From an uncultured Flavobacteriaceae bacterium (GTDB taxonomy: Bacteria > Bacteroidota > Bacteroidia > Flavobacteriales > Flavobacteriaceae): 64,000 nt of DNA. The stretch is from contig CAJQMT010000011.1 in assembly GCA_905479475.1 (NCBI GenBank), forward strand, positions 1 through 64,000, given 5' to 3'. A model generated the notes under the pieces. The model was not told the DNA's origin. It searched no databases and saw only the letters and a list, made by a program, of their open reading frames with translations. Shown here in pieces: positions 27,591 to 35,880 of the stretch (the stretch's first letter is position 1; the number at the start of each line of letters is the position of its first letter). Position numbers and translations under genes: made by a program.

Positions 27591-28594
27591 CAATTAAATT
27601 CATCGCTAGTATGAGCTTGGCAGCAATAATAATGACGGTCAGCTCTTGTGGAAAACAAAAAAGACAAACTAAATTGACTACAGAAGTTGATAGTGTAAGC
27701 TACGCCTTAGGTTTGGATATGGCCAACAAAGTAAATGACAATTTTAAAGACGCCAACCATGCGGCTTTTATCGAAGGATACGAGCATGCTTTAGATACGA
27801 GTAAAACGAAGATAAAAGTCGAAGACTTGAATAAAGTTGTGAGAGCATTTTTTATGAAAAAGCAACAAGAGGCCATGGCAAAGGCTAAGGACACGGCTGC
27901 TGTGGAGAAAGAAGTAGTCCTCAATAGCAATGCAACTACGAACTTATTGAGTGAAGCAGATTCTGTGAGTTATGCAATTGGTTTAGATATGGCTTTGAAA
28001 ATGAAGCCTAATTTTGAAGAAATCAACAATGCTCTATTTGTACAAGGCTACAGCGAGGTTTTAGATACAGTAAACGCTCTTTTAGAAGTAAAAGATATAG
28101 AAGGTGTATTGCGTCCTTTTTTCATGAAAAAACAGCAAGAAGCTATGGAAAAGCAACAAGAAGAAGCCGCTAAAAAAGCGGAAGAAGAGTTTGGTCAAGT
28201 CAAAGTCGATGGTGTTCAGTTTTTACTTAAAAATAAAGAAAAAGAAGGAGTGGTAACTACGGATTCTGGTTTGCAATACCTAGTTTTAAAAAAAGGAGTT
28301 GGTTCTAAAAAACCTGGGGCAACAGATAATGTGACAGTACATTATCATGGTACAACTCCAGATGGAACTGTTTTTGATAGTTCGGTTGATAGAAAAACAC
28401 CTGCTTCTTTTGGATTGAATCAAGTGATCAAAGGTTGGACAGAGGGACTCCAGTTGATGGGAGAAGGAGCAAAATTTAAGTTTTTTATTCCACAAGAATT
28501 GGCTTATGGAGCCAACGCTCCACAAAGAGGAAAAGGACCTATCAAACCTTTCATGCCTTTGATATTTGAGGTGGAATTGATATCCATAAACTAA
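27587..28594 (+). CDS. FKBP-type prolyl isomerase lipoprotein with duplicated N domain
   Basis: A 335-residue lipoprotein (VSSCGKQ) with a C-terminal FKBP domain (about 220-335): [30 protein letters not shown] and AYGANAP keep the Tyr, F-D, V-I, Trp and Tyr of the active site. Before it lie two copies of the FKBP_N chaperone/dimerisation segment (about 35-105 and 125-195), each with DSVSYA-x-GLDMA and [10 protein letters not shown]. Most FKBP proteins of the FkpA/Mip type have one. It should fold periplasmic or secreted proteins. ATGA overlap with gldI. Confidence 0.9.
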   Translation: MTIKFIASMSLAAIIMTVSSCGKQKRQTKLTTEVDSVSYALGLDMANKVNDNFKDANHAAFIEGYEHALDTSKTKIKVEDLNKVVRAFFMKKQQEAMAKAKDTAAVEKEVVLNSNATTNLLSEADSVSYAIGLDMALKMKPNFEEINNALFVQGYSEVLDTVNALLEVKDIEGVLRPFFMKKQQEAMEKQQEEAAKKAEEEFGQVKVDGVQFLLKNKEKEGVVTTDSGLQYLVLKKGVGSKKPGATDNVTVHYHGTTPDGTVFDSSVDRKTPASFGLNQVIKGWTEGLQLMGEGAKFKFFIPQELAYGANAPQRGKGPIKPFMPLIFEVELISIN

Positions 28595-28595
28595 T

Positions 28596-29636
28596 ATGAA
28601 AAAAGTAGCCGTATTTTTTATAGCACTTGTTTCTGTTCTTTTCTCATGTAAGAGTAATCAAGTGGGATTGGGAGAAGGATTATATGCGAAAGTTTTTACC
28701 AATAAAGGTGAGATTTTAATGAAACTTCATTTTGAAGATACTCCCTTGACGGTCGCAAATTTTGTTTCATTGGCTGAAGGAACAAGTACGATTGTGGTAG
28801 ACTCTTTGAAAGGAAGAAAGTTCTACGACGGTTTGCCATTTCATCGTGTTATTTCGAATTTCATGATACAAGGTGGCGATATTCAAAGAAATGGAATGGG
28901 GGATCCAGGCTATAAATTTGCTGATGAATTTCCTCGGGATGCTGCTGGAGAACTACTGTTTACGCATTCGAAAAAAGGAATACTTTCCATGGCAAATTCA
29001 GGGCCTAATACCAATGGAAGTCAATTTTTTATTACACACAAAGAGACTCCTTGGCTCGATGGGAAGCACACAGTCTTTGGAGAGGTGGTGAAAGGATTTC
29101 CTGTATTAGATTCCATACAACAAGGAGATCTCATTGATAAAATTCGGATAGAGAGAGTCGGAAAGGTGGCCAATGCATACAAGGCAACAAAGGTGTTTGT
29201 AGAATCACTGGATGCTCTTAAAAAAGAAGCCATCGTAAAAAAACAAGAGCAAGTAAAAGATAGTATGGCTTTTTCGATGAAGATGAATGAATCAAAAGCC
29301 ACTCTGCTAAAATCTGGTTTGAAAATTTTGACACTTCAAAAAGGAAATGGTAGGAAGCCAAAGCCTGGAGATAAAGTCAGTGTGCATTATACGGGTTATT
29401 TTGCGGATGGAACGGTGTTTGACAGTTCCTACAAAAGAAACCAGACCTTTGATTTTATAGTGGCTGTAGACAGGGTTATTAAAGGCTGGACAGAAGGAGT
29501 ACAACAAATAAATGAAGGTGGAGAAGCAAGATTATTTATTCCCTACCAGCTGGCTTATGGAGAGCGAGCTTATGGGGCGATACCTGCCAAGGCAACTTTG
29601 CTGTTTGATGTTAAAGTTGTAAAAATAAAAAAATAA
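28596..29636 (+). CDS. Cyclophilin-FKBP fusion lipoprotein (dual PPIase)
   Basis: A 346-residue lipoprotein (VLFSCKS). Residues about 30-190 are a cyclophilin with its catalytic set intact ([38 protein letters not shown]). A charged coiled linker leads to an FKBP domain (about 245-346) with [25 protein letters not shown] and AYGERAYGA. Both catalytic sites look functional. CFBP-type dual immunophilins are known in Flavobacterium and relatives. Third isomerase in this cluster, one base after the previous gene. Confidence 0.92.
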   Translation: MKKVAVFFIALVSVLFSCKSNQVGLGEGLYAKVFTNKGEILMKLHFEDTPLTVANFVSLAEGTSTIVVDSLKGRKFYDGLPFHRVISNFMIQGGDIQRNGMGDPGYKFADEFPRDAAGELLFTHSKKGILSMANSGPNTNGSQFFITHKETPWLDGKHTVFGEVVKGFPVLDSIQQGDLIDKIRIERVGKVANAYKATKVFVESLDALKKEAIVKKQEQVKDSMAFSMKMNESKATLLKSGLKILTLQKGNGRKPKPGDKVSVHYTGYFADGTVFDSSYKRNQTFDFIVAVDRVIKGWTEGVQQINEGGEARLFIPYQLAYGERAYGAIPAKATLLFDVKVVKIKK

Positions 29637-29691
29637 GTGGGTTGAAAACTAAAGGGGTTTGTGTTTTTTTTGTGAACCAATATCTTGCGGT

Positions 29692-30279
29692 TTAAAATTC
29701 CATTAGTTTGTGAATCAATGCATATTGTAAAAGCATGATGGTTTTGGCATCCTTTATTTTTCCTGAATGCAACCATTCAATAGCTTTTTCAAATGGTATT
29801 TCCAGTACTTCAATATCTTCTTGTTCATCAACCAAACCACCCCCTTGGTGTTTTTTCATAGCATCCGTGTATTCTGCTATGAAACAATGTATATTCTCAG
29901 TAACGGCACCGGGACTTAAAAAAGCTTCAAAAATCTTAGATACGCTTTCTAATTGATACCCTGTTTCTTCTAAAATTTCCTTTTTAATACAGGTTTCAGG
30001 GTCGTCTTTGTCGAGCAAGCCTGCACAGGTTTCAATGAGGAATCCCGAATCGTTTCCATTGAGGTAGGTCGGCAGTCGAAATTGACGAATTAAGATAATT
30101 TGCTGTTTATGTTTGTTGTATAAAAAAACACAGGCTCCGTTTCCTCTATCATAAGATTCACGAATTTGAGTTTGCCATGTACCATCATTTCTTAAATATT
30201 CAAAAGTCACTTTGTTCAAGAGGTACCAATTATCAGATAAAATTTCGGTACTTTTTATTTTTACACAATTATTTTTCAT
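29692..30279 (-). CDS. Nudix hydrolase, NudK/ADP-ribose pyrophosphatase type
   Basis: A 195-residue Nudix enzyme that hydrolyses nucleotide sugars. The Nudix box is GLLDKDDPETCIKKEILEET, with the EExxG metal Glu pair, preceded by QFRLPTYLNG (substrate loop) and followed by SPGAVTENIHCFIAEY. The length and QGGGLVDEQEDIEVLEIP region match NudK, which acts on GDP-mannose; ADP-ribose is also possible. I start at the ATG at 30279 rather than an in-frame TTG. Its start overlaps the end of a 52-residue ORF. Confidence 0.9.
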   Translation of the reverse strand: MKNNCVKIKSTEILSDNWYLLNKVTFEYLRNDGTWQTQIRESYDRGNGACVFLYNKHKQQIILIRQFRLPTYLNGNDSGFLIETCAGLLDKDDPETCIKKEILEETGYQLESVSKIFEAFLSPGAVTENIHCFIAEYTDAMKKHQGGGLVDEQEDIEVLEIPFEKAIEWLHSGKIKDAKTIMLLQYALIHKLMEF

Positions 30280-30427
30280 CTTCAAGTCTCTTCAGTTGAT
30301 AGTTGTCGTTTGATTGCTTTTTATCAAAGCAATCTTGAAAAATACCACAAGAGGTTCCGAGTTTTGCCAATGACTTTTTGGATTGTGATTTGGCTAATTT
30401 TGCAATTTCAGGACTTAAATATTTCAT
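30269..30427 (-). CDS. Small ORF overlapping the Nudix gene
   Basis: A 52-codon ORF (MKYLSPEIAKLAKSQSKKS start, two Cys in GTSCGIFQDC, charged end KRLEDEK) whose stop lies eleven bases inside the Nudix gene. Tight overlap, an ATG start and a -7-like box (TAAATTTA) about 40 bases upstream argue that it is translated and couples to the Nudix gene. No family recognised. Confidence 0.4.
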   Translation of the reverse strand: MKYLSPEIAKLAKSQSKKSLAKLGTSCGIFQDCFDKKQSNDNYQLKRLEDEK

Positions 30428-30608
30428 AACATGTTATTTAATATACAATTGTAAATTTACAAAAAAAATAAAAATAGAAGGAGTGCTCTGTGCAAAAGAG
30501 ATGCCTGTAATTTTTTAAATATTTTAACAGAGGTGTACTCGAAGAACAAGTTATTACTACCCATAATTTCGTATTTTCGCTGTATTCAAATAATTCTCCT
30601 TTTCTCTT

Positions 30609-31796
30609 ATGCAGAATTCTTCCTTACGGACTTTAAAAAATAGCGAGTTTTCTTATCGGCTAATCGATAGCATTGTAGAAATCTCCGCGAAAGAGTGGGA
30701 TGCAGTGAATGTAAAAAACAATATTTATCTCTCTCATGATTACTTAAGTGCTTTTGAAGCAGGAATGAAGGAGAAGATTGACGTCAAATATGTCATCTTC
30801 TATGCGAATCAAAAGGAAATCATAGGAGTTAGCGCATTGCAGATTCTTTATTTCAAGCCGAAGAAATTGTTGCAAGATCGAATTCCTGTGGGTATTGCAA
30901 ACAAAGTAAAGCTCTTTTTTTCTGAGCATAAAAAAGTATCGCTCCTAGTCTGTGGTAATTTATTTGCTTGTGGAGAAAACGGTTTTGCCCATGCCGATTT
31001 TATTGAAAGAGCTTCATTTTTAAAGCTAGTATCTAAAACCTTGTGCGAACTTTTCAAAGGTTCTGCAGATAATCCTAAAATATCTTTTGCATTGTTAAAG
31101 GAATTTTGGAGAGAGAATAACGATACGAATAAGTTGTTGGAAAAGGAAAACTTTATTGGTTTTAAAATAGATGTTAACATGGTACTCCATTTGAAAAATG
31201 AATGGAAAACATTTGACCATTATTTAAATTGCATGAATACAAAATACCGCACCCGTGCAAAAAATGTTTTTAAAAAATCTGCGGTTTTTGAAAAAAGAGA
31301 TTTTACAGATAGCCAAATTGAATCCTATTTGTTGGAAATAGATAAAATGTATGTCGAGATCTTAAAAAATGTGGGTTATAATTTGGGGGTTTTAAAGGCA
31401 AAGACATTTGTTCATTTGAAGAAAAAATTAAAAAATCAGTTTGTTTTTACAGCGTATTTTAAAGACGAAGTTTTTGTTGGTTTTTCGACAGCTTTTGTGT
31501 TTGGTGCTATTTGTGACGCCAATTTCATAGGGCTTGATTATTCCTACAATAAAAACTACAAACTATACCAGCGGATGTTGTACGATTATGTTGAGATGAG
31601 CATTCAGCGCAAGTGCAAGGAGCTTCGTTTGGGGAGAACTGCTGAAACCATTAAAAGTGTTGTGGGGGCAAAGCCCGTTCCTATGAAACTTTTCGCAAGA
31701 CATCGCAATTGTATTCCTACAAAATTACTTCGTTTGGTTTTGGGAGCTATAAAGCCCGTAAGTTACGAGATAAGAAGCCCTTTTAAAACTAGATAA
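30609..31796 (+). CDS. GNAT/FemAB-like acyltransferase-type protein
   Basis: A 395-residue cytosolic protein resembling the 'peptidogalycan biosynthesis/recognition' family (FemAB-like GNAT fold). Features include NIYLSHDYLSAFE near the N-terminus, KYRTRAKNVFKKS near the middle and CKELRLGRTAETIKSVVGAKPVPMK near the end, which follow the FemAB-like layout. The aminoacyl/acyl donor and acceptor are unknown; envelope modification is a family-level guess. A -7-like TATTTTCG lies 30 bases upstream. It shares a one-base stop/start overlap with the next gene. Confidence 0.7.
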   Translation: MQNSSLRTLKNSEFSYRLIDSIVEISAKEWDAVNVKNNIYLSHDYLSAFEAGMKEKIDVKYVIFYANQKEIIGVSALQILYFKPKKLLQDRIPVGIANKVKLFFSEHKKVSLLVCGNLFACGENGFAHADFIERASFLKLVSKTLCELFKGSADNPKISFALLKEFWRENNDTNKLLEKENFIGFKIDVNMVLHLKNEWKTFDHYLNCMNTKYRTRAKNVFKKSAVFEKRDFTDSQIESYLLEIDKMYVEILKNVGYNLGVLKAKTFVHLKKKLKNQFVFTAYFKDEVFVGFSTAFVFGAICDANFIGLDYSYNKNYKLYQRMLYDYVEMSIQRKCKELRLGRTAETIKSVVGAKPVPMKLFARHRNCIPTKLLRLVLGAIKPVSYEIRSPFKTR

Positions 31797-32797
31797 TGGA
31801 CTCACTGACACAAATTATTTTAGGAGCAGCCGTGGGGGAAGCGGTGTTGGGTAAAAAAGTAGGTAACAAAGCCATCTTATGGGGTGCTGTGGCCGGGACT
31901 ATCCCTGATCTAGATGTTTTGTGTACTTTGTTTTTAGATTCTGTGACTTCCAACGAAGTGCATCGCGGTTTTTCACATTCCATTGTGTTTTCCTTGCTTT
32001 TTGCCCCTTTGTTAGGGTGGTTGGTTTATCGTTTGCACGGCAAAAAGGAAAGCTCTTGGAAAGGTTGGACAAAATTGATGTTTTGGAGTCTGTTTACACA
32101 TCCACTTCTAGATCTGCATACGACATGGGGAACACAATTGCTATGGCCATTGGAATATAAGATTTCATTCAAAAACATTTTTGTTGTCGACCCTTTATAT
32201 ACCCTTCCTTTTTTGTTTTTATTATTGTTAGCTAGCTTTCAAAGAAGAGGAACCGTCAAACGTGCAAAGTTGAATCATTGGGGGCTCGGTGTCAGTAGCG
32301 CCTATATGATTTTGACATTGATTTTTAAATGGATGACTTTCGGAGTATTCGAGGAGAATTTGAGAGCGCAACAAATTGAGTTTTCAGAGATAGAAACCAA
32401 ACCTACGCCTCTCAATTCAATTTTATGGTCTGCAAATGTGGATACCGAAGACGCTTATTTGATCGGCTATTATTCGTTACTGGATACAACGAAAGAGATT
32501 TCATTTCTAAGAGTCCCAAAAAATCATGATTTATTAGGAGATTTAAAAGATGAACCTTTGATTCATCGACTCATCAAACTTTCTAATGGATGGTATACCA
32601 TTGAAAAGAAAGATGAGAAGCTGTACTTCAATGATTTGCGCTTCGGACTTATGGGGATTTCACCGCAAGAAAGAAGGTTTGTTTTTAGTTACCAGCTTTT
32701 ATATGACAATGGATTGATTGCGATAGAGACTCCTAAAAACACCTCGGAACTAGGGCCTCAATTGAAAGCTCTGTTTCAAAGAGTCAAAGGAATTTAA
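31796..32797 (+). CDS. Membrane-bound metal-dependent hydrolase (YdjM type)
   Basis: A 333-residue membrane protein, MDSLTQIILGAAVGEAVLG at the start, several hydrophobic segments in the first 180 residues and conserved histidines and aspartates (PDLDVL, HRGFSHSI, THPLLDLHTTWGT), the usual set of the DUF457/YdjM family, proposed to be metal-dependent hydrolases. The C-terminal 120 residues are soluble. Start codon overlaps the stop of the upstream gene. Confidence 0.85.
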   Translation: MDSLTQIILGAAVGEAVLGKKVGNKAILWGAVAGTIPDLDVLCTLFLDSVTSNEVHRGFSHSIVFSLLFAPLLGWLVYRLHGKKESSWKGWTKLMFWSLFTHPLLDLHTTWGTQLLWPLEYKISFKNIFVVDPLYTLPFLFLLLLASFQRRGTVKRAKLNHWGLGVSSAYMILTLIFKWMTFGVFEENLRAQQIEFSEIETKPTPLNSILWSANVDTEDAYLIGYYSLLDTTKEISFLRVPKNHDLLGDLKDEPLIHRLIKLSNGWYTIEKKDEKLYFNDLRFGLMGISPQERRFVFSYQLLYDNGLIAIETPKNTSELGPQLKALFQRVKGI

Positions 32798-32867
32798 TGG
32801 ACGTTTTCTTGCAAATTTAAGTTGTGGTAGAACGGAGGTAAACAGAAAATAAATACCAAACAAGTGC

Positions 32868-32897
32868 TTGTCAATTTAATTATCTGTCTTATATTTG
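32868..32897 (+). promoter_or_regulatory. Promoter of tRNA-Val
   Basis: TTG at 32868 and TATATTTG at 32890 with a 19-base spacer, the same layout as the rpsF promoter. The -7 box ends 10 bases before the mature tRNA. Confidence 0.7.
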
Positions 32898-32907
32898 CAA
32901 GCGCTAC

Positions 32908-32985
32908 GGGCAATTAGCTCAGTTGGTTCAGAGCACCTCGTTTACACCGAGGGGGTCGGGGGTTCGAATCCCTCATTGCCCACCA
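32908..32985 (+). tRNA. tRNA-Val (anticodon UAC)
   Basis: A 78-base cloverleaf with an encoded CCA end. Acceptor GGGCAAT/ATTGCCC, D stem GCTC/GAGC, anticodon stem CCTCG/CGAGG with loop TTTACAC giving anticodon TAC, and T arm GGGGG-TTCGAAT-CCCTC with one G-T pair. It reads GUN valine codons. A terminator follows immediately. Confidence 0.97.
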
Positions 32986-32989
32986 ATTC

Positions 32990-33018
32990 AACCTCAACTT
33001 TTTAGTTGGGGTTTTTTT
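32990..33018 (+). terminator. Terminator after tRNA-Val
   Basis: AACCTCAAC pairs with GTTGGGGTT (one T-G wobble), six-base loop, then a run of T residues, five bases past the tRNA CCA. Confidence 0.85.
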
Positions 33019-33219
33019 ATTTTAAGATGGATCTCATGTGCCTTTTGAATAGAAGTTGCAGGTAAGTTGAAAATTCTCGACCCCCTTGATTGCTGAATGA
33101 AAAAAGATAGGTTTTTCAGTTCAAGTGATTTGAGGTACGGAAATCCTATCGAGAACTCATTAAATACCGGAACTTTTTTCTCGACACAACTTTCATCAAA
33201 TACATGCCATCAAAATTCG

Positions 33220-33432
33220 TTAGGGCAATTGAAACAAGTCTTCAACTTGACAATCAAGAGTTTTTGCAATTTTCAATGCCAAGACCGTGGAGGGTATGTA
33301 AATGCCATTTTCAATAGCATTGATACTTTTTCTGGAGACTTCTGCAGAAATGGACAAATCTTGCTGAGTCAAACCAGAAGATTTTCTCAATTCTTCCAAG
33401 TTATTCAGGAGTTTTTTATGATCCTTTCCCAA
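33220..33432 (-). CDS. XRE-family helix-turn-helix regulator
   Basis: A 70-residue Cro/CI-type regulator made of essentially the HTH domain only: LEELRKSSGLTQQDLSISAEVSRKSINAIENGIYIPS, ending IAKTLDCQVEDLFQLP. It should bind DNA as a dimer. It begins two bases after the stop of the adjoining membrane protein gene, so the pair is an operon; regulator plus small membrane protein pairs are common in Bacteroidota. Target unknown, likely its own promoter. Confidence 0.9.
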   Translation of the reverse strand: MGKDHKKLLNNLEELRKSSGLTQQDLSISAEVSRKSINAIENGIYIPSTVLALKIAKTLDCQVEDLFQLP

Positions 33433-33434
33433 AA

Positions 33435-33830
33435 TTATTTTTTTTCAAACTCTTCCACGGCATTGGTAAGTTCCTTACCAGTGTTTGGATAGAGGTATCC
33501 TGCAATCAGAGTACCTGCTCCAATGGCACCCACCAAACATCCTACACCTTCCAAGATACTTCCAATTACTAGATAACCGAGTAGATAGAGCCCGATACCA
33601 ACAAAAATGGTGATCACCCCATTTCTACGATAATCTATAGGTTGTTTTTTTCGCTCCTCAAAAATACCTAAGAGCTCTTCGAGTTTGGCAGGATCATCTA
33701 AGTGTTTTGATATCTCTAGTACGGTCTCTCTTTTTCCCTTGCCTTCGAAATACAGCCAGATGAAGACTGCCACCGGAATTATGATTCCTGTTAACATGCC
33801 AAAAATGGGTATTATAATGTGTCGATCCAT
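33435..33830 (-). CDS. Small membrane protein paired with XRE regulator (DUF6249-like)
   Basis: A 131-residue protein with a hydrophobic N-terminal segment (IFGMLTGIIIPVAVFIWLY), a charged middle that includes KHLDDPAKLEELLGIFEE and two further membrane segments at about residues 70-115. The family, which I place near DUF6249, has no known function. It is the first gene of a two-gene unit with the XRE regulator and may carry the regulated activity. A -7-like AACCTTTG lies about 60 bases upstream. Confidence 0.65.
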   Translation of the reverse strand: MDRHIIIPIFGMLTGIIIPVAVFIWLYFEGKGKRETVLEISKHLDDPAKLEELLGIFEERKKQPIDYRRNGVITIFVGIGLYLLGYLVIGSILEGVGCLVGAIGAGTLIAGYLYPNTGKELTNAVEEFEKK

Positions 33831-33971
33831 GATTTTGATTTTAATTAATGTAACGCAAACTTAACATATTTAATTTAGAGAAGCAAAGGTTACATGCTGT
33901 TTTTTTTTAAACAGTCTAAAATAATCTGTAAAGAAGTTGTTTAGATAGAACGCACAGCTCGTGTTTTAAAA

Positions 33972-34000
33972 AAAAAGCTGCCTTTGAGAGGCAGCTTTTT
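33972..34000 (-). terminator. Terminator after the PorT-like gene
   Basis: AAAAAGCTGCCT pairs with AGGCAGCTTTTT, five-base loop, followed on the minus strand by a T run. It starts about 20 bases after the stop of the 34019-34705 gene. Confidence 0.85.
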
Positions 34001-34018
34001 TTAATATTTTATAGAGAG

Positions 34019-34705
34019 TTAAAACTTATAGGAAAGACCTACTATTACTTGATTGGGTTTTTTATTGCCCAAAGCATCCGCAATTTTATCCAAACTGTCT
34101 TGTGCGTTTGCAAAAGAATTGAAGTCTTCATCAGGGATATTGAAACCCGTCTCAAAACGAACATCTACACCAAATTTCCATACTTCCAATCCAACACCAG
34201 CAACCAGTCCTACCGTAATTTCTTCATCGAAATCGTCATTTTTATAGGGAGATACTATGCTAAATTCAGAAGAGACTTCTAGATTTGATTTCAATAAGTA
34301 TTGAAAGTTTGGCCCGATAAAAATGTTTCCAAACTTTAAAAATTTCAGTCCAAGTAGAACAGGTACATCAATTTTACTTATTTCATAGTTGGCTTTTGCA
34401 GTTAATGTGTTCGTGCCATCTGGTAGAGGAATCCCAATATTGTATTCGCTTTTCAAAGTAGAATAATTGATCTCTGGTCGAACATACAATCCAACAAGGG
34501 GTGCTTTTACACGCATCCAAAGTCCTGCGTGAAATCCAGAAGTGCTCTCTGTTTCCAAAGAGTACCCTGAAGGCAAGTCGATGTATTCTGAGGCCTCACT
34601 GTTCAAATCTTGATTGATTCCCCCTTTGATACCAAAACTAAGCTGTGCAGTTACAATTTGTTGAATGGCTAAAATAAGAAGGAGTGTAAAGAATGTTTTT
34701 TTCAT
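34019..34705 (-). CDS. PorT-family outer-membrane beta-barrel protein
   Basis: A 228-residue secreted protein (signal peptide ending IVTAQ) with LSFGIKGGINQDL and repeated amphipathic strands to the C-terminal IVGLSYKF, the layout of the PorT/OmpW-like 'outer membrane protein beta-barrel' family widespread in Bacteroidota. PorT itself serves the type IX secretion system, but most members, like this one, have unknown roles. The longer in-frame start upstream lacks a signal-like extension, so I take the internal MKKTFF. Confidence 0.75.
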   Translation of the reverse strand: MKKTFFTLLLILAIQQIVTAQLSFGIKGGINQDLNSEASEYIDLPSGYSLETESTSGFHAGLWMRVKAPLVGLYVRPEINYSTLKSEYNIGIPLPDGTNTLTAKANYEISKIDVPVLLGLKFLKFGNIFIGPNFQYLLKSNLEVSSEFSIVSPYKNDDFDEEITVGLVAGVGLEVWKFGVDVRFETGFNIPDEDFNSFANAQDSLDKIADALGNKKPNQVIVGLSYKF

Positions 34706-34765
34706 AATTAATTTGATAAAGTTTTTTATAAATATATGAATTCTGTACAACAATCTTGTGTTTAA

Positions 34766-35737
34766 TTATTTCCGTGCAATTACTTTCTGAACTGCTTTTA
34801 CAATGGCATTGTCGTTCAATCCGTATTTTTCCATCAATTGTGCAGGGGTTCCAGATTCACCAAAACTATCGTTTACAGCAACAAATTCTTGAGGGACAGG
34901 CTTGTTTTTCGCCAATACGCCAGAAATACTTTCTCCCAAACCTCCGATATAATTGTGTTCTTCAGCGGTAACAACACATCCTGTTTTTGCAACAGATGTC
35001 AATACAGCTTCCGCATCCAAAGGTTTGATGGTGTGCATGTTTAAAACTTCAGCAGAAATACCCAATTCTTCCAACTTTTCAGAAGCTTGCAATGCTTCCC
35101 AAACCATATGTCCAGTCGCAACGATGGTTACATCAGCTCCATCCGTCAATTGAATGGCTTTTCCGATGACAAATTTATTTTCGTCATTTGTTTCCGTATA
35201 CTTTGGCATAAAGATAGGCACTGCGGGTCTTCCAAAACGAAGGTATACAGGCCCTTCATGCTCGGCAATTGCAATAGTAGCTGCTTCGGTTTGGTTGTAG
35301 TCACAGGTATTGATTACTGTCATACCTGGCAACATTTTCATCAATCCAATATCTTCTAGTATTTGATGTGTTGCTCCGTCTTCTCCAAGTGTCAGTCCAG
35401 CATGCGAAGCACAAATTTTTACGTTTTTATCTGAGTAAGCAACAGATTGTCGAATTTGATCGTATACCCTACCTGTTGAAAAATTTGCGAATGTTCCTGT
35501 AAAAGGAATTTGTCCACCAATAGTCAAGCCTGCAGCAATTCCAATCATATTGGCTTCTGCGATTCCGATTTGAAAAAAACGATCTGGGTTTTCGTCGATA
35601 AACTCGTTCATTTTTAAAGAACCAATCAAGTCAGCACAAAGCGCTACGACCTTGGGATTTGTTCTTCCTAATTCTGCCAATCCCGCTCCAAAACCTGAAC
35701 GTGTGTCTTTTTTCTCAGTAAACGTGTATTTTTTCAT
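34766..35737 (-). CDS. Transketolase C-terminal subunit
   Basis: A 323-residue protein equal to the C-terminal half of transketolase: the pyrimidine-binding domain (GIAEANMIGIAAGL carries the TPP-activating Glu; SHAGLTLGEDGATHQ) and the C-terminal transketolase domain (CVVTAEEHNYIGGLGESI). Split transketolases are common in Bacteroidota and need a separate N-terminal, TPP-diphosphate-binding subunit. That subunit is not beside this gene: the upstream neighbour is maf, and the gap is 143 bases. Function in the pentose phosphate pathway is inferred. Confidence 0.9.
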   Translation of the reverse strand: MKKYTFTEKKDTRSGFGAGLAELGRTNPKVVALCADLIGSLKMNEFIDENPDRFFQIGIAEANMIGIAAGLTIGGQIPFTGTFANFSTGRVYDQIRQSVAYSDKNVKICASHAGLTLGEDGATHQILEDIGLMKMLPGMTVINTCDYNQTEAATIAIAEHEGPVYLRFGRPAVPIFMPKYTETNDENKFVIGKAIQLTDGADVTIVATGHMVWEALQASEKLEELGISAEVLNMHTIKPLDAEAVLTSVAKTGCVVTAEEHNYIGGLGESISGVLAKNKPVPQEFVAVNDSFGESGTPAQLMEKYGLNDNAIVKAVQKVIARK

Positions 35738-35764
35738 TGTGTGTTGGGTAATATTTTGTGCAAA

Positions 35765-35772
35765 CAAAAGTA
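35765..35772 (-). promoter_or_regulatory. -7 box for the transketolase half gene
   Basis: TACTTTTG matches TAnnTTTG, 28 bases upstream of the start codon. Supports independent transcription from maf. Confidence 0.5.
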
Positions 35773-35880
35773 GTAATTTTTAAGAGTTTAATAGAAGATT
35801 TTTTTCTTTTTATTTGGACAAAACCATGAAGAGTTTAAAGTACAAAATAGCGGGGTAAAATCCTTTTTAGAAGCTTTGTT

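Noticed and set aside
33077-33093. TCGACCCCCTTGATTGC resembles the tRNA-Val T arm and end, a possible attachment site
   Set aside because: Only about 13 of 16 positions fit with a gap, there is no integrase or island nearby, so chance is the simpler explanation.
33220-33229. Short match (GGGCAATT) to the tRNA-Val 5' end near the XRE gene end
   Set aside because: Eight bases at the end of a coding region; not significant.
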